NCBI GenBank assembly: GCA_029593505.1
Contig: JAKTNI010000005.1
Span: 42,019-106,018, forward strand
Reading direction: 5' to 3'
DNA length: 64,000 bases
DNA from: Streptococcus suis
GTDB taxonomy: Bacteria > Bacillota > Bacilli > Lactobacillales > Streptococcaceae
Shown here piece by piece: positions 26,048 through 36,028 of the stretch. A model generated the notes under the pieces. The model saw nothing but the letters and a program-made list of their open reading frames with translations. It searched no databases and had not been told where the DNA came from. Positions within the stretch are counted from its first letter, which is position 1; each line of letters starts with the position of its first letter. Position numbers and translations under genes: made by a program.

Positions 26048-27210
26048 TTCCTTTTGCTTTGAAGTATATTATGGTGATTATTGCAACGATGGTTGTTGCA
26101 GCAATCATGACGCCATTGGTTCGTTCTTTATCATTGAGAATTGGAGCAGTGGATAACCCTAATGCTAGACGTATCAACAAGGTTCCCATGCCTTCGGCAG
26201 GTGGTTTAGCTATCTTTATTGCGTTTTCGCTGTCTACGCTTGTTTTGTTACCTGTTTTTGTAACCCATGTTCATTATCATGGCACTTATTTGAGATATGT
26301 TTTGCCATTGCTAGTCGCTGCGAGTATTATTGTTTTGACAGGGTTTATTGATGATGTGAGAGAGTTGAAACCAATCCCAAAGATGACAGGAATTCTTGGT
26401 GCAGCTAGCATTATTTGGTTATTTACAGAATTTCGATTTGATAGTTTTAAGATTCCGTTTGGTGGTCCGTTGTTGCAATTTCCAATTTGGTTATCTTTCT
26501 TCTTGACGGTCTTGTGGATTGTTTCGATTACGAATGCTGTTAATTTACTAGATGGGCTGGATGGTTTAGTATCAGGTGTATCTATTATTTCTTTGATGAC
26601 AATGGGAATTGTTTCTTATTTTTTTCTGCATGATAGCAATATTTTTCTAACGCTGACTATTTTTGTCCTAGTTGCAGCTATTATAGGTTTCTTGCCTTAC
26701 AATTACAATCCGGCTATTATCTATCTTGGAGATACAGGAGCTTTGTTCATCGGATTTATGATTGGTGTTTTGTCTCTTCAAGGTTTGAAAAATTCAACCG
26801 CTGTTGCTGTTGTTACTCCGATTATGATATTAGGTGTTCCTATAACAGATACTGTAGTTGCTATTATTCGTCGGAAATTGTCTGGACAAAAGATTTATGA
26901 GGCAGATAAAATGCATTTGCATCATAGACTGCTATCTATGGGATTGACCCATAGAGGTACGGTTTTGGTCATTTATGCGATTTCATTTCTCTTTTCTTTA
27001 ACATCTCTCCTGCTGAATGTTTCTAGTCGAATAGGTGGACTATTTTTACTATTGACAATGGGGTTAGGTGTAGAGGTGTTTTGCGAGTTGGTGGGAATTT
27101 TTGGAGATAATCGAACTCCATTATTAAACCTTTTGCGGTTTATTGGAAACAGTAGTTATCGTCAAGAGAAAATAGAAAAATATAAAAATCGTAAAAACAA
27201 ATCGTCTTAA
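26044..27210 (+). CDS. tagO: UDP-GlcNAc:undecaprenyl-phosphate GlcNAc-1-phosphate transferase
   Basis: 388 residues, about eleven TM helices. Catalytic loops of the MraY/WecA/TagO family: GFIDDVRELKP, NAVNLLDGLDGL and YLGDTGALFIGFM, and the HLHHRLL loop near residue 290. It starts teichoic-acid-type or rhamnan wall polymer synthesis by loading GlcNAc-phosphate on the lipid carrier. It is coupled to mecA through the ATGA overlap, a pairing common in streptococci. Confidence 0.93.
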   Translation: MIPFALKYIMVIIATMVVAAIMTPLVRSLSLRIGAVDNPNARRINKVPMPSAGGLAIFIAFSLSTLVLLPVFVTHVHYHGTYLRYVLPLLVAASIIVLTGFIDDVRELKPIPKMTGILGAASIIWLFTEFRFDSFKIPFGGPLLQFPIWLSFFLTVLWIVSITNAVNLLDGLDGLVSGVSIISLMTMGIVSYFFLHDSNIFLTLTIFVLVAAIIGFLPYNYNPAIIYLGDTGALFIGFMIGVLSLQGLKNSTAVAVVTPIMILGVPITDTVVAIIRRKLSGQKIYEADKMHLHHRLLSMGLTHRGTVLVIYAISFLFSLTSLLLNVSSRIGGLFLLLTMGLGVEVFCELVGIFGDNRTPLLNLLRFIGNSSYRQEKIEKYKNRKNKSS

Positions 27211-27237
27211 AAATGAGAATGTTTCTAAACATGATAG

Positions 27238-27258
27238 GAGCCAGTAGGCTCTTTTTTT
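27238..27258 (+). terminator. Terminator after tagO
   Basis: GAGCC-AGTA-GGCTC with T7. The T tract flows straight into the suf promoter. Confidence 0.8.
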
Positions 27259-27266
27259 GATATAAT
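27256..27266 (+). promoter_or_regulatory. Extended -10 of the suf operon
   Basis: TTTGA-TATAAT, overlapping the T tract of the preceding terminator; leader ~23 bases. The same terminator-into-promoter arrangement occurs in the repeat elements of the island. Confidence 0.65.
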
Positions 27267-27295
27267 TAACGATATAAAATGAAAAGGAGTACAGC

Positions 27296-28069
27296 ATGTC
27301 AGTATTAGAAATTAAAGATCTCCATGTGGAAATCGAAGGTAAAGAGATTTTAAAAGGTGTCAATTTAACCTTGAAAACAGGAGAAATTGCCGCAATTATG
27401 GGACCAAATGGAACGGGGAAATCTACTCTTTCGGCAGCGATTATGGGGAATCCTAGCTATGAGGTGACAAAAGGTGAAGTTCTATTTGACGGAGTAAATA
27501 TATTGGAATTGGAAGTTGATGAACGTGCTCGTATGGGCTTGTTTTTAGCTATGCAGTATCCGTCTGAAATTCCGGGAATTACGAATGCTGAATTTTTACG
27601 TGCAGCGATGAATGCTGGTAAGGAAGATGATGAGAAAATTTCTGTTCGTGATTTCATTACTAAATTGGATGAAAAGATGGAACTTTTGAATATGAAAGAA
27701 GAAATGGCAGAGCGGTATCTTAACGAAGGTTTTTCTGGCGGTGAGAAAAAGCGGAACGAAATTTTACAATTGCTCATGTTAGAACCAACATTTGCATTGT
27801 TAGATGAGATCGACTCTGGTTTGGATATTGATGCTCTAAAGGTTGTTTCAAAAGGAATTAATGCGATGCGTGGTGAGGGATTTGGCGCTATGATCATTAC
27901 CCACTATCAGCGGTTGCTTAATTACATCACTCCAGATGTTGTTCATGTTATGATGGAAGGACGTGTGGTTCTTTCAGGTGGACCGGAATTGGCACAACGT
28001 TTGGAAAAAGAAGGTTATGTTCAAGTTGCTGCGGAACTTGGCATTGATTATAAAGAAGATGACATTTAA
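27296..28069 (+). CDS. sufC: Fe-S assembly ATPase SufC
   Basis: 257 residues. ABC-type ATPase with Walker A GPNGTGKST, signature FSGGEKKRNEIL (diagnostic of SufC) and Walker B FALLDEIDSGLDIDAL. It is soluble and forms the SufBCD scaffold. First gene of sufCDSUB, preceded by AAAGGAG. Confidence 0.96.
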   Translation: MSVLEIKDLHVEIEGKEILKGVNLTLKTGEIAAIMGPNGTGKSTLSAAIMGNPSYEVTKGEVLFDGVNILELEVDERARMGLFLAMQYPSEIPGITNAEFLRAAMNAGKEDDEKISVRDFITKLDEKMELLNMKEEMAERYLNEGFSGGEKKRNEILQLLMLEPTFALLDEIDSGLDIDALKVVSKGINAMRGEGFGAMIITHYQRLLNYITPDVVHVMMEGRVVLSGGPELAQRLEKEGYVQVAAELGIDYKEDDI

Positions 28070-28085
28070 GGCTTTGGAGGCATTC

Positions 28086-29348
28086 ATGACTGCAGAAATG
28101 ATTCAACAATTTTCACTAGAGCAGACAGAGCCACATTGGCTAACGAGTTTGCGTCTTAAAGCATTTAATAAAATAGCAGAGCTGGATTTGCCAGTGATTG
28201 AGCGAGTTAAATTTCATCGCTGGAATTTAGGTGATGGACAGTTAGCTGTTAATGAAGCGATTGAAACAGTACCAGACTTTACAGCACTTGGAGATAATCC
28301 TAAGTTGATTCAAGTGGGTAGTCAGACGGTTTTGGAGCAATTACCGATTGAGCTGGTTGAAAAAGGTGTTATCTTTACCGATTTTTTATCTGCTATGGAT
28401 AGTATTCCTGAAGTATTGGAACAATATCTTGGATCGGTGGTGGCATTTGATGAGCACAAGTTAGCGGCCTATAATACTGCTTATTTTAATGCAACAGCTG
28501 TCTTATATATTCCAGATAATGTCGAAATTGATCAGCCAATTGAGGGGATTTTTTATCAAGATTCACGAAGCGAGGTTGCTTTTAACAAGCGTGTTTTGAT
28601 TGTCGTTGGAAAAAATAGTAAGATCAATTATTTAGAACGTTTTGAAAGTTTTGGCGATGAAACTATTAAAACTTCTGCCAACATTGTTGTAGAAATCGTT
28701 GCGAAAGCGGGTAGCCAAATTAAATTTGCAGCGATTGACCGCTTGGGAAATCATGTGGATACCTATATGGCACGCAGAGGTCTGTTAGGCAACGATGCAA
28801 GTATTGACTGGGCTTTAGGTGTGATGAACCGAGGTAATGTAGTAGCAGATTTTGATAGTGATTTAAAGGGACGTGGTAGTCATGCAAATCTTAAAGTTGT
28901 GGCACTTTCATCTGGTCGCCAAGTGCAAGGTGTGGATACTCGAGTGACGAATTATGGACATAATTCAGTAGGTCATATCTTGCAACATGGGGTTATTTTA
29001 GAGAGTGGCACTTTAACGTTCAACGGGATTGGTCATATTGTTCGTGGTGCAAAGGGAGCAGATGCCCAGCAAGAAAGTCGCGTGTTGATGCTGTCTGATA
29101 AGGCACGTTCAGATGCCAATCCAATTCTCCTAATTGATGAAAATGAAGTGACAGCTGGACATGCAGCTTCTATCGGGCAAGTAGATCCAGAAGATATGTA
29201 CTACTTGATGAGTAGAGGTTTGGATCGAGCGACTGCAGAGCGTTTGGTCATACGGGGGTTCTTGGGATCAGTTATCACAGAAATTCCTATCAAGGAAGTA
29301 CGTGATGAATTGGTTACGGTAATTGAAGAAACATTGGCGAAGAGATAA
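28086..29348 (+). CDS. sufD: Fe-S assembly scaffold SufD
   Basis: 420 residues from the ATG at 28086 (TTTGGAGG upstream); a longer frame starts inside sufC and is not used. The C-terminal beta-helix core ends with [32 protein letters not shown], the SufB/SufD signature with the His that helps build the cluster. It forms the scaffold with SufB. It starts 16 bp after sufC. Confidence 0.95.
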   Translation: MTAEMIQQFSLEQTEPHWLTSLRLKAFNKIAELDLPVIERVKFHRWNLGDGQLAVNEAIETVPDFTALGDNPKLIQVGSQTVLEQLPIELVEKGVIFTDFLSAMDSIPEVLEQYLGSVVAFDEHKLAAYNTAYFNATAVLYIPDNVEIDQPIEGIFYQDSRSEVAFNKRVLIVVGKNSKINYLERFESFGDETIKTSANIVVEIVAKAGSQIKFAAIDRLGNHVDTYMARRGLLGNDASIDWALGVMNRGNVVADFDSDLKGRGSHANLKVVALSSGRQVQGVDTRVTNYGHNSVGHILQHGVILESGTLTFNGIGHIVRGAKGADAQQESRVLMLSDKARSDANPILLIDENEVTAGHAASIGQVDPEDMYYLMSRGLDRATAERLVIRGFLGSVITEIPIKEVRDELVTVIEETLAKR

Positions 29349-29349
29349 T

Positions 29350-30576
29350 ATGAGGGATTTAAACAGTATTTATAAAGATTTTCCCATTTTAAATCAAGTT
29401 ATCCATGATGAACCGTTGGTTTATTTAGACAATGCTGCAACAACTCAGAAACCTCAGCAAGTTTTGAACGTTCTTGCAGACTACTATCGGTCAGATAATG
29501 CCAATGTTCATCGTGGTGTGCATACATTGTCCGAACGAGCGACAGCTCGCTATGAGGCAGCGAGGCAGACAGTAGCAGATTTTATCAATGCTCAATCTAG
29601 TAAGGAAATTCTATTTACTAGAGGGACAACCACTAGTTTGAATTGGGTGGCTCAGTTTGCAAAGGAAATCCTTCAGCCAAATGATGAAGTTGTCATTTCT
29701 ATCATGGAGCACCACTCCAATATCATTCCTTGGCAAGAAATTTGTCGAGCAACAGGAGCCATTCTTCGCTATACTTATTTGAAAAATGGTGAGTTTGATA
29801 TAGAAAATTTTCAATCGGTCTTGTCTGAAAAAACAAAGTTTGTTTCGTTGGCTCATATATCAAACGTTCTTGGAGTAGTCAATCCTATCAAAAAAATAGC
29901 AGAGTTGACGCACCAAGTTGGTGCCTATCTTGTTGTAGACGGTGCCCAATCTGCTCCTCACATGAAAATTGATGTGCAAGATTTAGATGTTGATTTCTTC
30001 GCTTTTTCAGGTCATAAGATGTTGGGACCGACAGGAATCGGTGTTCTTTATGGAAAAGAAGCCGTACTTCACCGCATGTCGCCAGTTGAATTTGGAGGTG
30101 AAATGATTGAATTCGTCCATGAACAATCTGCTACTTGGAAAGAATTACCATGGAAATTTGAAGCAGGAACTCCTAATATTGCAGGAGCGATTGGACTAGC
30201 TGCTGCTGTTCATTATTTAAATGAAGTCGGCATGGAAGCTATTCAGCGACATGAGGAAGAGCTAATAGCTTATGTCTGGCCTAAATTACAAGCCATTCCA
30301 GATCTTACAATTTACGGTAGTGCAGACATCAGTAAACGAACAGGGCTGATAGCTTTTAATTTAGGTACATTGCATCCGCATGATGTTGCAACTGCCTTAG
30401 ATTATGAAGGAGTTGCGGTGAGAGCAGGACACCATTGTGCGCAACCTTTGCTTCGCCACTTGCAAGTGCCAGCTACGGTACGAGCTAGCTTTTATCTGTA
30501 TAATACAAAGGCTGACTGTGATCGGCTGGTTGAAGCTCTTATCAAAACAAAGGAGTTTTTTAATGGCACTCTCTAA
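29350..30576 (+). CDS. sufS: Cysteine desulfurase SufS
   Basis: 408 residues from the ATG at 29350. It is a PLP aminotransferase-fold enzyme: LDNAATTQKP at the N-terminus, the Schiff-base Lys in FSGHKMLGPTGIGVLYG, and RAGHHCAQPLL with the persulfide Cys. It provides sulfur, handed to SufU. It is 1 bp after sufD and overlaps sufU by 14 bases. Confidence 0.96.
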   Translation: MRDLNSIYKDFPILNQVIHDEPLVYLDNAATTQKPQQVLNVLADYYRSDNANVHRGVHTLSERATARYEAARQTVADFINAQSSKEILFTRGTTTSLNWVAQFAKEILQPNDEVVISIMEHHSNIIPWQEICRATGAILRYTYLKNGEFDIENFQSVLSEKTKFVSLAHISNVLGVVNPIKKIAELTHQVGAYLVVDGAQSAPHMKIDVQDLDVDFFAFSGHKMLGPTGIGVLYGKEAVLHRMSPVEFGGEMIEFVHEQSATWKELPWKFEAGTPNIAGAIGLAAAVHYLNEVGMEAIQRHEEELIAYVWPKLQAIPDLTIYGSADISKRTGLIAFNLGTLHPHDVATALDYEGVAVRAGHHCAQPLLRHLQVPATVRASFYLYNTKADCDRLVEALIKTKEFFNGTL

Positions 30577-31012
30577 GTTAGATTCCTTGTATAAAACGGT
30601 TATATCAGAACATTCCAAATCTCCCCGTCATCGTGGTAGTTTGGTAGGGGTCGAAAAAATAGAGCTACATAATCCAACCTGTGGAGATATTATTGAACTT
30701 TCGGTTCAAATTGAGGACGGAAAAATTACAGATATAGCATTTGACGGAGTTGGTTGCACCATTTCTACTGCATCCGCCTCGATGATGACCGAAGCGGTTT
30801 TAGGAAAAGAACTCTCTGTGGTCAAAGAACTCGCCATAGTATTTTCTAAAATGGTTCAAGGACAGGAAGATAGCCGTCAAAAAAATCTAGGTGATGCCTC
30901 TCTACTTGCTGGTGTGGCTAAATTTCCTCAGAGAATCAAGTGTGCGACATTATCGTGGAATGCTTTGAATAAAGCTATTGAGCGCCATGTCTGTTCTGGT
31001 ACGGATATGTAA
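30563..31012 (+). CDS. sufU: Zinc-dependent sulfurtransferase SufU
   Basis: 149 residues from the ATG at 30563, with AAGGAG upstream, inside the end of sufS. The three zinc-binding Cys lie in NPTCGD, GVGCTIS and IKCATLSW. The insertion between the second and third Cys separates SufU from IscU. It accepts persulfide from SufS. Confidence 0.94.
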   Translation: MALSKLDSLYKTVISEHSKSPRHRGSLVGVEKIELHNPTCGDIIELSVQIEDGKITDIAFDGVGCTISTASASMMTEAVLGKELSVVKELAIVFSKMVQGQEDSRQKNLGDASLLAGVAKFPQRIKCATLSWNALNKAIERHVCSGTDM

Positions 31013-31064
31013 TGAAATGGAATGCTATGAAAATGTTTGAGAAAAATAAATAGAAAGTAGTATT

Positions 31065-32480
31065 ATGTCAGAAGAAAGAATTGAACCAACTCCTATTGAA
31101 TTAGGAGAATATAAATTTGGTTTCCACGACGAAAATATTGAATTAGTTGCCTCGACAGGTAAGGGATTAAATGAAGATATTATTCGTGAAATCTCTCGTA
31201 TCAAAGGCGAGCCTGATTGGATGTTGGAATACCGTCTGAAATCTTATGAAACCTTTAGAAAAATGCCTATGCAAACATGGGGGGCAGACTTATCTGAGTT
31301 GAATTTTGATGATATTGTCTATTATCAAAAACCTTCGGATAAGCCAGCTCGTAGTTGGGATGATGTGCCAGATAAAATTAAGGAAACATTTGAACGTATC
31401 GGTATCCCTGAGGCAGAACGAGCGTACTTAGCTGGTGCATCTGCTCAGTATGAATCAGAAGTGGTTTACCACAATATGAAAGAGGAATATGATAAGCACG
31501 GCATTATCTTCACAGATACGGATACTGCATTGAAAGAACATCCTGAACTATTTAAAAAATATTTTGGTAAGTTGGTGCCTCCGACAGACAATAAACTGGC
31601 GGCGCTAAATTCAGCAGTATGGTCAGGTGGTACATTTATTTATGTACCGAAAGGTGTTAAGCTTGATATTCCGTTACAGACGTATTTCCGTATCAATAAT
31701 GAGGGCACTGGTCAGTTTGAACGAACACTGATCATTGTAGATGAGGGAGCAAGTGTACACTATGTGGAAGGTTGTACAGCGCCTACTTATTCGACAGCTA
31801 GTCTTCACGCTGCGATTGTGGAGATTATTGCTCATGAGGGGGCTTACATGCGTTATACAACCATTCAAAACTGGTCTGATAACGTCTATAATCTAGTAAC
31901 CAAGCGAGCTCGTGCTGAGAAAAATGCAACTGTAGAATGGATTGATGGAAATTTAGGTGCGAAGACGACTATGAAGTACCCAGCGGTTTACTTGGAAGGT
32001 GAGGGAGCACGTGGTACCATGCTATCGATTGCCTTTGCAAATAAAGGTCAGGTACAAGATACAGGCGCTAAAATGATTCACAATGCTCCGCGTACCTCTT
32101 CATCTATTGTTTCGAAATCCATTGCGCGTGGTGGCGGTGAAGTGAACTATCGTGGTCAAGTTACGTTTGCTAAAAATTCTGCCAAATCCATTAGTCACAT
32201 TGAATGTGATACTATTATCATGGATGATATTTCAAAATCAGACACTATTCCGTTTAATGAAATTCACAATTCACAAGTAGCTTTAGAACATGAAGCGAAA
32301 GTATCCAAAATTTCTGAAGAACAACTATACTATTTGATGAGTCGTGGCTTGTCAGAATCAGAGGCTACAGAAATGATTGTTATGGGCTTTGTTGAACCCT
32401 TTACCAAAGAATTACCAATGGAATATGCAGTTGAGTTGAACCGTTTAATTTCATATGAAATGGAAGGATCCGTTGGTTAA
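31065..32480 (+). CDS. sufB: Fe-S assembly scaffold SufB
   Basis: 471 residues. The core beta-helix holds [17 protein letters not shown] with the conserved Cys, and the C-terminus [28 protein letters not shown] matches SufD. It builds the nascent cluster with SufC and SufD. Last gene of the operon, ending at a bidirectional terminator. Confidence 0.96.
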   Translation: MSEERIEPTPIELGEYKFGFHDENIELVASTGKGLNEDIIREISRIKGEPDWMLEYRLKSYETFRKMPMQTWGADLSELNFDDIVYYQKPSDKPARSWDDVPDKIKETFERIGIPEAERAYLAGASAQYESEVVYHNMKEEYDKHGIIFTDTDTALKEHPELFKKYFGKLVPPTDNKLAALNSAVWSGGTFIYVPKGVKLDIPLQTYFRINNEGTGQFERTLIIVDEGASVHYVEGCTAPTYSTASLHAAIVEIIAHEGAYMRYTTIQNWSDNVYNLVTKRARAEKNATVEWIDGNLGAKTTMKYPAVYLEGEGARGTMLSIAFANKGQVQDTGAKMIHNAPRTSSSIVSKSIARGGGEVNYRGQVTFAKNSAKSISHIECDTIIMDDISKSDTIPFNEIHNSQVALEHEAKVSKISEEQLYYLMSRGLSESEATEMIVMGFVEPFTKELPMEYAVELNRLISYEMEGSVG

Positions 32481-32540
32481 AATTAGTTTCATTTAAGTAG
32501 TAGGCAATCTGTCTTAATGCTGGAGAGGTTTTCGTTATAA

Positions 32541-32580
32541 AAACAAACACGCTAGGTTTAGTCTAGCGTGTTTGTTTTTA
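32541..32580. terminator. Bidirectional terminator between sufB and dacA
   Basis: A perfect 15-bp stem (AAACAAACACGCTAG and its complement) with T/A tracts on both sides, between converging genes. Confidence 0.92.
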
Positions 32581-33819
32581 TAATTTCTCATTGACATATT
32601 TGACAAAGTGATTCCACCAAGAAACAGGCCAAGATGCTTCTTTGACATCAGTAGATAGCACCATATCAATGGTTTCCTGTTTTGCGATATAACCTTGTCC
32701 TATAAGGTCTTGATCTTTTAATTGAAGTGTACCAATTAGGGTTCCAGCAGAGAGTGGAGCGTCAACTTCATACGCTGTCGGTTTGTAGATGGCCGTTGCT
32801 GAATGTTCAGCTTGTTTGCGTTGCACAACATATAAATCGGTTGCTGCAACAACTGGGTAGGTTTCTTTCTCACCATTGAATACCTTAATGTTACTATTTT
32901 CAAATGTCTGTCCTTTTTTTACCAGCGGGACAAGAGAAAAATTAGAATAGACATAGTTCATCAAATCGCTAGTTGTAACAAAGCGATTTTCTGGCGTGGT
33001 CACTCCATCATTCGCATTTAGAACGACTGTAATAATGCGCATATTGGCTTGTTTGGTGGTGGCAACAAAACTTGCACCTGCTGAATCGGATGTGCCTGTT
33101 TTTAGTCCATCTACTCCATTACGAGCATGTGTACCATCGCTGAGCATTTGGTTGGTACTGTAGTAAGTATAGCCACCAAAGTTATAGGCACTTAGTGATG
33201 TAATATCCAGTACTTGTGGATAATCTAGTATAAGCCGTCTTGCGATAATGGCGATATCTAAAGCAGAGAATAAGTTTGTATCTTCCGGACTAGACCCGGG
33301 ATAGATGTTGCCACCTAAATCACTATTATCTAAACCGGATACATTGACAACTTTGCTACCAGTGATGCCCCACTCTTTTAGTTTTTCTTTCATTCGATCC
33401 ACAAATGCAGGCTCGCTACCGGCTATCTTTTCAGCTAGAGCAATAATGGCACTATTTGAGGAGGTAATCAAGGAAGCGTGAAGCAAGTCGTCTACGGAGT
33501 AATAGCGTTCATCTAAATTGACATTGCTCAGCTCTGTATTAGCTGTTAAACCGTAGGAATAGTCAGAGATATTGACCATAGTATCTAGTGTGATTTCTCC
33601 CTTTGCTAAGGATTCGTAGACTAGATAAATACTAAGAAGTTTGCTAATGGAAGCAACACTGGCCTTGGTTTCGACATCTTGTTCGTAGAGAATTTTTCCT
33701 GAACTCACTTCAACAGATACAGCATGTTTGGCTGGAACGGAAAACTCTTCTGCTAAAACAGAGTTTGAAAAGATAAAGAGAGTAACAATGCTAATGAATA
33801 AAGAAAGTAATTTTCGCAT
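32578..33819 (-). CDS. dacA: D-alanyl-D-alanine carboxypeptidase (PBP3-like)
   Basis: 413 residues from ATG at 33819; the 10 codons before it contain the ribosome site AAGGAC. The signal peptide ends after Ala23. Catalytic motifs: SISK (Ser57, Lys60), SSNSAI for SxN, and GLKTGTSDSAG for KTG. A C-terminal beta domain and an amphipathic terminal helix (SWPVSWWNHFVKYVNE) attach it to the membrane surface. It trims the terminal D-Ala of peptidoglycan stem peptides. Confidence 0.94.
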   Translation of the reverse strand: MRKLLSLFISIVTLFIFSNSVLAEEFSVPAKHAVSVEVSSGKILYEQDVETKASVASISKLLSIYLVYESLAKGEITLDTMVNISDYSYGLTANTELSNVNLDERYYSVDDLLHASLITSSNSAIIALAEKIAGSEPAFVDRMKEKLKEWGITGSKVVNVSGLDNSDLGGNIYPGSSPEDTNLFSALDIAIIARRLILDYPQVLDITSLSAYNFGGYTYYSTNQMLSDGTHARNGVDGLKTGTSDSAGASFVATTKQANMRIITVVLNANDGVTTPENRFVTTSDLMNYVYSNFSLVPLVKKGQTFENSNIKVFNGEKETYPVVAATDLYVVQRKQAEHSATAIYKPTAYEVDAPLSAGTLIGTLQLKDQDLIGQGYIAKQETIDMVLSTDVKEASWPVSWWNHFVKYVNEKL

Positions 33820-33902
33820 GGCAAGTCCTTTTAATCGTATTTCTTTCATTATATCACAAGAAATGTGAGAAAAATAATGAAAATAAAAAAGAGAATGATG
33901 TA

Positions 33903-33917
33903 AATTTTCAGAAAATA
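33903..33917. promoter_or_regulatory. CodY box 1 upstream of oppA
   Basis: AATTTTCAGAAAATA: one mismatch to AATTTTCWGAAAATT. It lies ~65 bp upstream of the oppA -10. Confidence 0.8.
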
Positions 33918-33939
33918 CTAAAAAATAAGATTTTTACAA

Positions 33940-33954
33940 AATTTTCTGACAAAA
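33940..33954. promoter_or_regulatory. CodY box 2 upstream of oppA
   Basis: AATTTTCTGACAAAA: three mismatches, ending 27 bp before the -10, near the -35 region. With box 1 it suggests tandem CodY binding. Confidence 0.6.
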
Positions 33955-33975
33955 AGCCTTTTTTTAAGAAAAATT

Positions 33976-33986
33976 TATGGTATAAT
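33976..33986 (+). promoter_or_regulatory. Extended -10 of oppA
   Basis: TATGG-TATAAT, 50 bp before the ATG. Confidence 0.75.
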
Positions 33987-34036
33987 GTCATGTAAAGACA
34001 TAAATATCATGTCAAAAAAGAAAATAGAGGTATTTT

Positions 34037-35815
34037 ATGAAAAAGACAAAACTTCTTTCTCTTGCAGGAGTGGCTTTGCTTTCTGCATCTGTTCTCGCAG
34101 CCTGTGGCTCTAAGTCGTCTTCTGGTGCTAAACAAGATTTATCTTTCCCGTCAGAAGTTACGAATGAAGGTACAGCTATTAAAGGTGGTCAGTTGAACTA
34201 TGCGGTTGTTTCAGCAAACAGTGCGACTGGGATTCTTCATGATGAGTTATATTCTACAGCACTTGACGCTGAATTTTTGACAATGGTTGACTCATCTATG
34301 TTTGGATACGATGGTAATCGTAAATTAAATGATTCTGGACTTGCAAAAGTTGACTTTGATATTGAAGGAAAAAAAGTTACAGTTACTTTAACAGGAAAAG
34401 ATTACAAGTGGTCAGATGGTACACCATTTACAATTGATGACTATATCTTCACTATAGAAAGTCTTGCAAATCCTGCTTATCCGGGTGTGCGCTTTGGTGA
34501 TGGTCATAAAAATATAATCGGTGTGGATGAGTATCATGCTGGAACAGCTGATTCCATTTCTGGTATAGAAAAGGTTGATGATTATACAGTAGTACTTCAT
34601 GTGAAGCAGATGACACCTTCTATGACATATTCTGGTGGTGATGTTCCTGCCTTTGTGATGCCAAAACATATTTTTAAAGACATTCCAATAGCTGATTGGG
34701 AAGGAAGTGAATACTCTCGTACAGCTAAATATGTAGGTATGGGACCATTTAAAGTAAAAGATGTTACTAGTGGAGAGTCTATTACCTTTGTTGCTAATGA
34801 GTATTACTATAAAGGAAAACCAAAAATTGATAGTGTAAAAGTAGATATCGTTTCGCCAGATACAATTGTTTCAGAAGTGAAAGCTGGTAAATATGATATT
34901 GTCGAAATGCCAGAGGATCAGTTTGACTCTTACAAAGATTTATCAAATATCAAACTTACAGGGGCTATTTCGCCATCATATGAATACATTTCATTCAATA
35001 TGGGAACGTATGACCAAGCATCTGGTAAGAATGTAATGGATGCAAATGCCAAGATGAATGACGTCAAACTTCGTCAAGCGATTGCTTATGCAATTGATCC
35101 TAAGACTGCTGGTGAAAAGTTGTATAATGGTCTTTACCACCAAGCAAATTCTCTTATTATTTCATTCTTTGGGGATGTGCATGATTCTGAATTAGAGGGT
35201 TATTCTTATAATCCAGAGAAAGCGAAGAAACTTCTCGATGAAGCTGGCTACAAAGATGTAGATGGTGATGGCATCCGTGAAGGCAAAGATGGAAAAGAGT
35301 TCAAGATTAGTTTCGCTGCTCGTAAGCGTACAGATGCAAATGAAGCTTTGCTACAACAGTATATCGCGTGGTGGAAAGAAGTTGGCTTGAATGTGGAATT
35401 GTACACTGGACGCACAATGGAATTGAACTCATTCTACACAACTATTGAAGCCAATGACGCAAATATAGATATGTTTGCTGGAGGATGGGGAACAGGACAT
35501 GATCCGAATCCAACAGGTTTGTATGGTCCAGATGCTCCGTTTAACTATTCTAGATTTGTATCAGATGAAAATACAAAATTATTAGAAGCACTTAACTCAG
35601 TAGAAGCATTCGACCATGACACTAGTGTGAAGGACTTCTATGCATGGCAAAAATATGCTGCTGAACAAGCATATGCTATTCCAGTGTTTGAAAGAGAGAC
35701 TTTAGTAGCTGTTAATAATCGCGTGAAATATTATGACAGATACTTTGGTTCAGATTCAAAATCTAGCTGGGAGCAAGTTGAATTGTTAGCCGACAAAGGT
35801 GAAGCAGCTAAATAA
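34037..35815 (+). CDS. oppA: Oligopeptide-binding lipoprotein
   Basis: 592 residues. The lipoprotein signal has lipobox LAAC with Cys23. The rest is a family-5 solute-binding protein (GPFKVKDVTSGESITFVANE and the C-terminal DMFAGGWGTGHDPNPTGLYG). It captures peptides at the cell surface for OppBCDF. The length fits the AliA/AmiA group but is on the short side (those are ~650). It has its own promoter and a strong terminator, so it can be made in excess of the membrane parts encoded downstream. Confidence 0.94.
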   Translation: MKKTKLLSLAGVALLSASVLAACGSKSSSGAKQDLSFPSEVTNEGTAIKGGQLNYAVVSANSATGILHDELYSTALDAEFLTMVDSSMFGYDGNRKLNDSGLAKVDFDIEGKKVTVTLTGKDYKWSDGTPFTIDDYIFTIESLANPAYPGVRFGDGHKNIIGVDEYHAGTADSISGIEKVDDYTVVLHVKQMTPSMTYSGGDVPAFVMPKHIFKDIPIADWEGSEYSRTAKYVGMGPFKVKDVTSGESITFVANEYYYKGKPKIDSVKVDIVSPDTIVSEVKAGKYDIVEMPEDQFDSYKDLSNIKLTGAISPSYEYISFNMGTYDQASGKNVMDANAKMNDVKLRQAIAYAIDPKTAGEKLYNGLYHQANSLIISFFGDVHDSELEGYSYNPEKAKKLLDEAGYKDVDGDGIREGKDGKEFKISFAARKRTDANEALLQQYIAWWKEVGLNVELYTGRTMELNSFYTTIEANDANIDMFAGGWGTGHDPNPTGLYGPDAPFNYSRFVSDENTKLLEALNSVEAFDHDTSVKDFYAWQKYAAEQAYAIPVFERETLVAVNNRVKYYDRYFGSDSKSSWEQVELLADKGEAAK

Positions 35816-35825
35816 TTGAATAGAT

Positions 35826-35853
35826 TGAAAAAGCCAACTTGTTGGCTTTTTCA
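35826..35853 (+). terminator. Terminator after oppA
   Basis: 13-bp stem TGAAAAAGCCAAC / GTTGGCTTTTTCA with a 2-base centre and internal T run. Confidence 0.85.
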
Positions 35854-35865
35854 AATAGCTATTGG

Positions 35866-35880
35866 AATTTTCAGATAATT
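35866..35880. promoter_or_regulatory. CodY box of oppDFBC
   Basis: AATTTTCAGATAATT: one mismatch to the consensus. It runs into the extended -10 of the oppD promoter, so bound CodY would block polymerase. Confidence 0.8.
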
Positions 35881-35890
35881 ATGGTATAGT
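35880..35890 (+). promoter_or_regulatory. Extended -10 of oppDFBC
   Basis: TATGG-TATAGT, inside an inverted repeat TGGTATA...TATACCA (35882-35905). The ~130-base leader to 36028 also holds TTGAAAGCGATTTAA (35963-35977), one mismatch from a cre site. Confidence 0.6.
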
Positions 35891-36028
35891 ATAGGTATTA
35901 TACCAAAAGCGATTCGATGCATTTTAATAGACTAGAGAAGATAGAAGAGAATGTGGAGTGTTTTGAAAGCGATTTAATCACTTTTGTAAACCTGTCGGAT
36001 TAGCTGGAAAAAATAAAGGAGGAAGAGC

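Noticed and set aside
27963..28085. Long N-terminal extension of sufD
   Set aside because: It lies inside sufC in another frame; the ATG at 28086 has a strong ribosome site and gives the normal length.
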